NCBI RefSeq assembly: GCF_001676385.1 | Contig: NZ_LYVJ01000007.1 | Span: 209,657 to 273,656 of the forward strand | Source of the DNA: Stenotrophomonas maltophilia | GTDB lineage: Bacteria; Pseudomonadota; Gammaproteobacteria; Xanthomonadales; Xanthomonadaceae | Direction: 5' to 3' | DNA: 64,000 nucleotides | Part shown: piece by piece, positions 57,880 through 64,000 of the stretch | Layout: each line of letters begins with the position of its first letter | Position numbering within the stretch: position 1 is the stretch's first letter | Position numbers and translations under genes: made by a program | Notes under the pieces: generated by a model | Told to the model about the DNA's origin: nothing | Databases searched by the model: none | What the model saw: only the letters and a program-made list of their open reading frames with translations

Positions 57880-59128
57880 GGCTGTGCTCCTTGTTCGACT
57901 GCGGCAGGGTCATGGTCGCGGCCACGCCGCTGGGAAAGTTGGCGACGATGGCCACGCCGGCCTGCTCACCACAGGTCAGGCGCAGGCGCTCGCGCAGGTT
58001 CTTCAGGCCGATGCCGGTGCCGCTGGTGCCCTGGCCGAAGCCGAGGCCATCATCGGCGACCGTCACGGTGACGTGGTCATCGAAGCCGCGCGCCAGGATC
58101 CAGATCGTGCCGCCGCCCGGCTTCGGCTCCAGGCCGTGCTTGATCGCGTTCTCCACCAGCGTCTGCAGCGCCATCGCCGGCAGGTGCACGCCCAGCAGAT
58201 CGTTCGGCACCTGCACCTCCACCGCCAGTCGCGCACCCATGCGGATCCGCAGGATCTCCAGGTAGGCACGGGTGCGCTCCAGCTCCGCGCCCAGGGTGGA
58301 CACCGATTCGTCCACCTGCGGCAGCGAACTGCGCAGGTACTGGATCAGGTGGCCCAGCATCTGTTCGGCGCGCGCCGGGTCGGTGCGGGTCAGCACCTGC
58401 GCGTTGGCCAGCGTGTTGTACAGGAAATGCGGTTCCACCTGTGCATGCAACAGGTTCAGGCGTGCCACCGACAGTTCCTTCTCCACCTGGGTCTGCTCGG
58501 CGGCGGCCTGCTCGTCGCGGCGCTGGTCAGCAACGCGGCGGCTGATTGCACGGGTGACCGCTTCGGCATTCTCGTAGTTGCTGCCTTCGTCCAGCGCCAG
58601 CAGGTCAGCCCACCAACCGGCATCCGGTTCGAACAGCAGGGTGACCGTGCTGGTGCCCTGCCCCGGGGTGACGGTGGCCAGCACGCTGTTGCGCTTGATC
58701 GCCAGCCGCGCAGGCAGGTTCCAGCGCGATGGCGGACGGCCGTTCCAGGGATCGACCCGCCTCACATAGGCACGCACCTGCAGGCTGCCGGACGAGCTTT
58801 CCACGTCTTCAACGCGCGGCAGCTCGGCGATCGCCGCTTCCACCACGGAGAAGGCGTGGCCGGCGTCCATCGGCAGTTCGATCTGGCGGCGCTGGCGGCC
58901 GGACAAGGTGGTGGCATCCAGGCGACCGGCCACCAGCCAGACCCGACGGATGTGGGTGATGGCACTGCCCAGCGCGGAAATGATCAGGAACATCGCCAGC
59001 AACCCGAAAATCCACCCCGGGCCATCGTTCATGCCACTGAAGATGCCGCTCCAGACCATGCCAGCGACGAACAGCGCCGCAGCCCAGGCCAGCAGGTGAC
59101 GCAACAGGAGAGAAAGGCTGGCGAACAC
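57869..59128 (-). CDS. sensor histidine kinase, LytS/YehU type
   Basis: About 419 residues from a GTG at 59128, preceded by AAGG eight bases upstream; no ATG lies upstream in this frame within the homologous part. Two N-terminal TM helices (HLLAWAAALFVAGMVWSG, WIFGLLAMFLIISALGSA), a soluble region of about 150 residues, then the His_kinase domain with EPHFLYNTLANAQVL (phospho-His) and an HATPase with LVENAIKHGLEP and DDGLGF. It pairs with the overlapping LytTR regulator. Confidence 0.88.
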   Translation of the reverse strand: MFASLSLLLRHLLAWAAALFVAGMVWSGIFSGMNDGPGWIFGLLAMFLIISALGSAITHIRRVWLVAGRLDATTLSGRQRRQIELPMDAGHAFSVVEAAIAELPRVEDVESSSGSLQVRAYVRRVDPWNGRPPSRWNLPARLAIKRNSVLATVTPGQGTSTVTLLFEPDAGWWADLLALDEGSNYENAEAVTRAISRRVADQRRDEQAAAEQTQVEKELSVARLNLLHAQVEPHFLYNTLANAQVLTRTDPARAEQMLGHLIQYLRSSLPQVDESVSTLGAELERTRAYLEILRIRMGARLAVEVQVPNDLLGVHLPAMALQTLVENAIKHGLEPKPGGGTIWILARGFDDHVTVTVADDGLGFGQGTSGTGIGLKNLRERLRLTCGEQAGVAIVANFPSGVAATMTLPQSNKEHSHAA

Positions 59129-59406
59129 GGCGGCGCCTTGGAAGAAGGGGGTGAGCCGAGCATAGGGCGGCCCGCCGGGCAAGCAAGCGGGCCGCGACGA
59201 AGGGCGGGAAAGCGGGGATGGAAGCCGTTCTGGTAGAGCCGGGGACGCGCCGGCGCATTCGCGCCGCCGCTCCCACGGCTTGCGCAGGCCCTTGGGGCCC
59301 CACCTCACCAGCACCCACACCCCTGCGCCTTTGGCGCCGCCCCCGCACCCAGGGGGCGGTTGCCCGGCGCTAGCCGGGAGGCGCCGGGCGAACCCGGCGC
59401 CTTCCC
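59129..59406. other. intergenic region with GC hairpins
   Basis: No gene supported. GTAGAGCCGGGGACGCGCCG (59232 onward) is a truncated SMAG-like half. AGGCGCCGGG/CCCGGCGCCT (about 59379-59402) lies just after the M28 peptidase stop (minus strand) and is its likely terminator, without a clear T-run. Confidence 0.45.
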
Positions 59407-61056
59407 TTACTTGCGCTGGTCGGCGCTGGCATCACGCACGGCGCGGAACGACTCGTCCCTGCTCCAGTTCGGCCAGGCGCGCGAGTTGGCCAGCTGGTTG
59501 CCCAGCGTGTACAGCACCTCCAGGTCGCGCGCGGCACCGGCAAACACCCAGTCCGGCTGCCACTCGTCGCCCTGCTGGTGGTAGCGCTTGGCGGTGTAGT
59601 CGTCGGAGGCCTTTTTGCCTGCGGCCACGCCACCGTCCACCCAGTCCTGGCCGGCCGACCAGGACAGCGCCGGCACGCCACGCTTGGCGAACGGGAAGTG
59701 GTCGGAGCGGAAGAACAGGCCCGCTTCCGGCTTCGGGTCCGGGGTGTAGCGGATGTCCCAGCCCTTGGCCACGTCCTTCAGCTGGTCCAGCAGCTCGAAG
59801 CGCGCGGCACCGTAGATGCCGAAGTCACGCGACGGCCCGAACGGTGCCATGCCATCCATGTTGATCACCGCCACGGTCTTTTCCAGCGGATACAGCGGAT
59901 GGGTGGCGTAGTACTCCGAACCCAGCAGGCCCTTTTCCTCGGCGGTGACCGCCAGGAACAGCACTGACCTCTCCGGGCGCTTGGCCTTGGCAAAGCCACG
60001 GGCCAGCTCGATCAGCGAGGCGGTGCCGCTGGCATTGTCCAGTGCGCCGTTGAAGATGCGGTCGCCGCGCGCGTCCGGCTCGCCCACGCCGATGTGGTCC
60101 CAGTGCGCGCTGTAGATGATCGTCTCGTCCGGATGTCGGCTGCCTTCCAGGCGTGCGGCCACATTGTGCGAGGTGATCACTTCGGTCTTCACCGCGTACT
60201 TCGCGTCCAGGCTGGCGCCGGTCAGCGGCACCGGGGTGAAGTCGCGCTGCTGCGCCTTCTTCTTCAGCGCCTCGAAATCCTGCCCGGCCGAACGGAACAG
60301 CTCCACGGCCAGGTCGCGCTGGATCCAGCCTTCCAGTTCCGGGTGGCTGTCGGCCGGGTTGTCGCGCACCACGTCGAACATGGTGTTGGTATTGGAACCG
60401 GCCACGGTCGCCCAGCCGTACGACGCGGGTGCGGTTTCATGCACGATCAGCACCCCGAGCGCACCCTGGCGGGCACCTTCCTCGTACTTGTAGGTCCAAC
60501 GGCCGTAGTAGGTCATGCCCTTGCCGTCGAAATCACCCTGGCCGGTCTCGAAGTCCGGGTCGTTGATCAGCACGACGGCGATCTTGCCCTTCAGGTCCAC
60601 GCCCTTGAAGTCGTCCCAGTTGCGCTCCGGGGCCTTCACGCCGTAGCCGAGGAACACCAGCGGCGCCTTGCTGATGTCGACATTGCTGGCACCGTTCATG
60701 GCGGCGCGCACGGCAATCTGCTTGCCCTGCTCGAGGGCGATGGTCCTGCCACCCTGGTGCAGCGCCAGCTGTGGTGCGCCGACGATGTCGCCCTTGCGCA
60801 GCGGCACGGCCTGGGTCCACAGGCGCTTGCCGTCCTTGAGGTCACCGCCCGGCTGCAGGCCGGCGTCGGCGAACTGCTTGCTGAGGAAGGCGATGGTCTT
60901 CTCTTCGCCGGCGGTGGCCGGGGAGCGGCCTTCGTAGGCATCGGAGGCCAGTTCCTTGACGTCGGCGGAGATCCGCGCGCCCTCGAATTTCGGCGTGGCC
61001 GCCATCAGTGCGCTGGACACCGACAGGGCCAGCACGCCCAGTACTGCTCGCTTCAT
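59407..61056 (-). CDS. secreted M28-family zinc aminopeptidase
   Basis: 549 residues from MKRAVLGVLALSVSSALMAAT (signal peptide). PA domain (about 130-260) inserted before the M28 catalytic domain. Zinc ligands: YSAHWDHIGVG, NGALDNASGT, TAEEKGLLGSEYYA, VINMDGM and RSDHFPFAKRG. Related xanthomonad enzymes are periplasmic aminopeptidases. GGAG lies eight bases before the ATG. Confidence 0.93.
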   Translation of the reverse strand: MKRAVLGVLALSVSSALMAATPKFEGARISADVKELASDAYEGRSPATAGEEKTIAFLSKQFADAGLQPGGDLKDGKRLWTQAVPLRKGDIVGAPQLALHQGGRTIALEQGKQIAVRAAMNGASNVDISKAPLVFLGYGVKAPERNWDDFKGVDLKGKIAVVLINDPDFETGQGDFDGKGMTYYGRWTYKYEEGARQGALGVLIVHETAPASYGWATVAGSNTNTMFDVVRDNPADSHPELEGWIQRDLAVELFRSAGQDFEALKKKAQQRDFTPVPLTGASLDAKYAVKTEVITSHNVAARLEGSRHPDETIIYSAHWDHIGVGEPDARGDRIFNGALDNASGTASLIELARGFAKAKRPERSVLFLAVTAEEKGLLGSEYYATHPLYPLEKTVAVINMDGMAPFGPSRDFGIYGAARFELLDQLKDVAKGWDIRYTPDPKPEAGLFFRSDHFPFAKRGVPALSWSAGQDWVDGGVAAGKKASDDYTAKRYHQQGDEWQPDWVFAGAARDLEVLYTLGNQLANSRAWPNWSRDESFRAVRDASADQRK

Positions 61057-61166
61057 TGCTCTCTCCAGCAGGGAATTCCCTGCCGAGTGTACAAAATGGG
61101 CGGGAGGCGGATCAGGGCGTTCCGGCACGGGCGCGCGGCGCGGGGCGCCCGTCCCCCAGCGAGGAT

Positions 61167-62417
61167 CTATCGGCGGGAGCGGGCCAGCAGGTGCTGCCGC
61201 TCGCGTGCGTTCCCGGTCAGGGTCGCGGCGGCAGCGAAGGCGTCGCGCGCATCGTCGGTACGGCCCAACTGCTCCAGCACCTCGCCGCGCACCACCTGCA
61301 ACGGCGCGTAATCCCGCAGGCGCGCGTCAACCAGCAGCGGCTGCAGCTGCGCCCATGCCGCGAAGGGACCTTCGCTGCGCAGCACCGCCACCACCCGGTT
61401 CAACGCCACCACCGGTGATGGCTGGACCTGCAGCAGCTGCGTATAGAGCGCGGCAATGCGCGACCAGTCGGTATCTCCGGGACGGCGTGCCACGGCGTGG
61501 CAGGACGCGATCTGTGCCTGCAGCACGTAGGGATCGTCGCTACCACCGGCCGCCAGCGCGCGTGCCAGCGCCTGCTGGCCGCGCTCGATCTGCAGCCAAT
61601 CCCAGCGCGCACGATTCTGCTGATCCAGCAGCACCGGCGCCCCCTGCGCGTCGATCCGCGCCGCCGCGCGCGAGGCCTGCAGCTCCATCAGTGCCAACAG
61701 GCCCAGCACCGCCGGCGCCGGCAGGCGATGCGCCAGCACGCGTGCCAACCGCAACGCTTCCTCGCACAGCGCCGGCCGCATCCAATCGTCACCCGCGCTG
61801 GCCGCATAGCCTTCGTTGAACACCAGGTAGATCACTTCCAGCACCGAACCCAACCGCTCCGGCATCGCCTCCGCACGCGGCACTTCATAGGGCACCTGCT
61901 TCTGCGCCAGCGTGCGCTTGGCGCGCACGATGCGCTGGGCAATGGTCGGCTCGGGTTGCAGGAAGCCGCGAGCGATCTCGGTGGTGGTCAGTCCGCCGAG
62001 CAGGCGCAGGGTCAGCGCCACCCGCGCATCGGCCGGAAGCACGGGATGGCAGGCCACGAACATCAGGCGCAGCAGATCATCGCCCAGGTCGTCTTCCAAC
62101 GCCTGGCTGTCATCAGGTGCCGGCAGTGCGGCCGGATGCAGTTCCTCGCCCCATTGCGCATGCTGCTGCGCCACCCGCTGGTGCTGGCGCAGCACATCGA
62201 TGGCACGGTTGCGCGCAGTCGTCATCAGCCAGGCTCCGGGATTGTCCGGGATGCCCTGCTCCGGCCAGCGCTCCAGCGCGGCCAGCCAGGTGTCCTGGGC
62301 CAGTTCCTCGGCACGGCCGACATCGCCACCGAGCAGCCGCGCCAGGCGCGCGATCAACACCGGCGACTCCATCCGCCAGAGGGTTTCCAGTCGCTGCGTC
62401 AGTGCGGGGTCGAGCAT
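61167..62417 (-). CDS. ECF sigma factor with C-terminal extension, ECF42 type
   Basis: 416 residues from MLDPALTQRLETLWRMESP. Sigma region 2 (ARLARLLGGDVGRAEELAQDTWLAAL, AWLMTTARNRAIDVLR), region 4 (ALTLRLLGGLTTTEIARGFLQPEPTIAQRIVRAKRTL), then a TPR-like C-terminal extension of about 220 residues (VIYLVFNEGYAAS, ALCEEALRLARVLAHRLP). This layout and the YCII/DGPF and VOC genes upstream in the same direction define the ECF42 group, where the extension controls activity instead of a separate anti-sigma factor. No anti-sigma gene is seen. Confidence 0.9.
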   Translation of the reverse strand: MLDPALTQRLETLWRMESPVLIARLARLLGGDVGRAEELAQDTWLAALERWPEQGIPDNPGAWLMTTARNRAIDVLRQHQRVAQQHAQWGEELHPAALPAPDDSQALEDDLGDDLLRLMFVACHPVLPADARVALTLRLLGGLTTTEIARGFLQPEPTIAQRIVRAKRTLAQKQVPYEVPRAEAMPERLGSVLEVIYLVFNEGYAASAGDDWMRPALCEEALRLARVLAHRLPAPAVLGLLALMELQASRAAARIDAQGAPVLLDQQNRARWDWLQIERGQQALARALAAGGSDDPYVLQAQIASCHAVARRPGDTDWSRIAALYTQLLQVQPSPVVALNRVVAVLRSEGPFAAWAQLQPLLVDARLRDYAPLQVVRGEVLEQLGRTDDARDAFAAAATLTGNARERQHLLARSRR

Positions 62418-62464
62418 TCGCCGATCACAGCACGCCTGCCCGCCCCGCACAAGCACGCCCGCGC

Positions 62465-62875
62465 TCAGCCGGGCTCGCCGTCCATGTGCGCGATTTCCCA
62501 GAGATGCCCGTCCAGATCCTGGAAGCCACGCTGGTACATGAAACCATAGTCACGCGCCGGCTGCGGTTCGCTGCCGCCGGCGGCCAGGGCCTTGTCCACC
62601 AGGTCGTCAACTGCCTTGCGACTGGGTGCCGAGAGTGCATTGATCACTTCCGTGTGGGTGTGCGCATCGGCAATCGGCTTGTTGGTGAACTGCTGGAAAA
62701 AAGGCTGGGTCAGCAGCATCACGTAGATGCTCTCGCTGATGACCATGCCAGCCGCATCGTCATTGGTATAGGTTGGATTGAAGCTGTAGCCCAGCGCGGT
62801 GAAGAAGGCCTTGGATTCTTCAAGGTCCTTCACCGGCAGGTTGACGAAGATCATCTGCGGGTGGGATGCACTCAT
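62465..62875 (-). CDS. VOC-family (glyoxalase-like) protein
   Basis: 136 residues. VOC fold: FVNLPVKDLEESKAFFTALG at the N-terminus and GFQDLDGHLWEIAHMD at the C-terminus with a possible metal Glu. Substrate unknown. Member of the ECF42-associated operon; lies 47 bases before the sigma gene. Confidence 0.88.
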   Translation of the reverse strand: MSASHPQMIFVNLPVKDLEESKAFFTALGYSFNPTYTNDDAAGMVISESIYVMLLTQPFFQQFTNKPIADAHTHTEVINALSAPSRKAVDDLVDKALAAGGSEPQPARDYGFMYQRGFQDLDGHLWEIAHMDGEPG

Positions 62876-62908
62876 CGGTATGGCTCCGTGCGGGGTCAGG
62901 AAAGCGGA

Positions 62909-63331
62909 TCAGGGTTGCTTCATGCAGTTGACCATCCACGGCTTGCCGTAGCGGTCGATCAACATGCCCCAGCGGTGCGCCCAGAACGTCTCAGCGATCG
63001 GCATCTGCACCTGGCCACCTTCGGCCAGCGCCGCGAACACGCGTTCGGCTTCTTCGATGCTGCCGACGTCGACATTGATGGTGGTCGAGCCACCCTCGCC
63101 GCCGCCGGGGCCGTCGGCCGCCATCAGGATGGCGCTGCCGATCTCCAGCTGGCTGTGCGCGACGTGGTCCAGGGTTTCCGGCGGCATCTCGTTGCAGCCC
63201 GGCGAGCCATCGGAGGGCGGCATGTCGCGGTATTTCATTTCAGAGGTGACCTGGCCACCGAGTGCCTTGGCGTAGAACGCCATGGCGTCATGGGCCTGGC
63301 CGCTGAAGCCGAGGAAAGGAATCAGTTTCAT
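62909..63331 (-). CDS. VOC-family PhnB-like protein
   Basis: 140 residues from MKLIPFLGFSGQAHDAMAFYAKALGGQV. PhnB/DUF1338-like VOC domain ending GMLIDRYGKPWMVN. AGGAG lies eight bases before the ATG, fixing the start. Second gene of the ECF42 operon. Function unknown. Confidence 0.88.
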   Translation of the reverse strand: MKLIPFLGFSGQAHDAMAFYAKALGGQVTSEMKYRDMPPSDGSPGCNEMPPETLDHVAHSQLEIGSAILMAADGPGGGEGGSTTINVDVGSIEEAERVFAALAEGGQVQMPIAETFWAHRWGMLIDRYGKPWMVNCMKQP

Positions 63332-63400
63332 GGCATTGCTCCTGTGTGATGAAGTGCGATGGCGCCGGGCCATGCCCGGCGGCAGTGAGTCGGGGCAGGA

Positions 63401-63814
63401 TCACCCTTCCAGCTGTGCCCGCAGACGCTGTTCCTGCTGCTGTAGTTCCGGGGTGAAGGCTTCGCCGAAGTCCTCCGCGGAGATCAGCGGGCGCAGCTCC
63501 AGCGTTCCCCCGCTATGGAACGGTGCACGGCTGGCCCACTCGACGGCCTCATCCAGCGAGCGCACGTCCCACAGCCAGAAGCCGGCGATCTGGTCGCCGG
63601 CGGGGCCGAACGGACCAGCCTCGACCTTGGGCGCGCCGCCGCCGAAGTGAATGCGGCGACCGCGCTGGGTGGCGTGCAGGCCTTCACCGGCCAGCATGAT
63701 GCCGGCGGCCACCAACTGCTCGTTGAAGGCGCCCATTTCGGACAATTCCTGTTCGCTGGGCATGCGGCCGGCTTCGGAGTCGGCATTGGCCTTCACGATC
63801 ACCATCACTTTCAT
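63401..63814 (-). CDS. YCII/DGPF-domain protein
   Basis: 137 residues: MKVMVIVKANADSEAGRMPS, EGLHATQRGRRIHFGGG, DGPF-like segment VEAGPFGPAGDQIAGFWLWDVRSLDEAVEWASRAP. YCII-related proteins are the genes most constantly linked to ECF42 sigma factors; biochemical role unknown. GGGAG lies eight bases before the ATG. First gene of the operon. Confidence 0.9.
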   Translation of the reverse strand: MKVMVIVKANADSEAGRMPSEQELSEMGAFNEQLVAAGIMLAGEGLHATQRGRRIHFGGGAPKVEAGPFGPAGDQIAGFWLWDVRSLDEAVEWASRAPFHSGGTLELRPLISAEDFGEAFTPELQQQEQRLRAQLEG

Positions 63815-63860
63815 TTCAGTCTCCCGTGGGGACGCGTGGTGCGTGCCCTTCACTGGGTAC

Positions 63861-63887
63861 AACGAACCAGGGGGCTGGGAATCGACA
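63861..63887 (-). promoter_or_regulatory. candidate ECF42-dependent promoter
   Basis: On the minus strand TGTCGA (63887..63882) is followed after 17 bases by CGTT (63864..63861), 47 bases before the YCII start. TGTCGA is the -35 element reported for ECF42 targets, with a CG-containing -10; the match here suggests autoregulation of the operon. Confidence 0.5.
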
Positions 63888-64000
63888 CGTCTGTTGGAAA
63901 TTTTTTCTTCCGCGGAAAGCGCGCCTTCGGCGCTGCAACATGCCCGTGCGCAATCCTGCGCCATCATGGACCTCCCGCCCCCGCCAGGACCGTGCCATGC

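Overview
The window looks like a chromosomal segment of a high-G+C gammaproteobacterium of the Xanthomonadaceae, most probably Stenotrophomonas (S. maltophilia group). The basis is the many GTAG-ended palindromes of the SMAG type between genes, family-restricted small proteins (DUF3247, DUF3016, DUF3297), large TonB-dependent receptors, and gene order. No rRNA, tRNA, CRISPR array, insertion sequence or prophage was recognised. Most genes are ordinary core chromosome; the unusual material is the density and construction of the intergenic repeats.

Layout. 0-5.4 kb: a DUF4398 protein diverging from pilU (twitching motility), tyrosine catabolism genes fahA-maiA, and the RNA helicase rhlE. 5.4-11.4 kb: a repeat-rich gap, then a TonB-dependent receptor followed by an M14 carboxypeptidase. 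11.4-14.6 kb: queD, a phasin, and an OmpR-type two-component system. 14.7-17.8 kb: msrB-dipZ-msrA, an extracytoplasmic methionine-sulfoxide repair operon divergent from that two-component system. 18-21 kb: a MocR-type regulator, bioD, and free methionine-R-sulfoxide reductase overlapping a TfoX C-terminal-domain gene. 21.3-24.2 kb: a CobC-like phosphatase and a cobalamin riboswitch controlling btuB. 24.3-29.2 kb: gph, LysR/NAD(P)-oxidoreductase, an MBL-fold protein, dinB. 29.4-33.7 kb: fabA-fabB (unsaturated fatty acid synthesis) and an overlapping rsmC-rsuA-HAD operon. 33.8-40.4 kb: small proteins, a hybrid sensor kinase, a DUF3016 protein, and the D-alanine catabolic pair dadA-alr diverging from an Lrp regulator. 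40.5-48.2 kb: small proteins, cytosolic msrB, motAB, DUF proteins, a Na+/H+ antiporter, a ygiD-type dioxygenase. 48.4-57.1 kb: LysR, a PAS-degenerate GGDEF-EAL protein, M13 and MpaB-type enzymes, a membrane protein, a lipoprotein. 57.1-63.8 kb: a LytTR two-component system, an M28 peptidase, and an ECF42-type sigma factor operon (YCII/DGPF, PhnB-like, VOC, sigma).

Three classes of palindromic repeats fill the gaps. (i) SMAG-like GTAG palindromes; in three places the terminal GTAG supplies the TAG stop codon of a gene. (ii) Four large elements with a conserved core of about 52 bp holding two small hairpins, closed by a 15-29 bp stem whose sequence differs at every locus yet stays complementary. 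(iii) GGGGTC...GACCCC hairpins with variable but self-complementary inner stems. Class (ii) is the strongest candidate for something under-described.

Methionine-sulfoxide repair is represented four times within 27 kb (periplasmic MsrB and MsrA with a dedicated electron carrier, free-Met-SO reductase, cytosolic MsrB).
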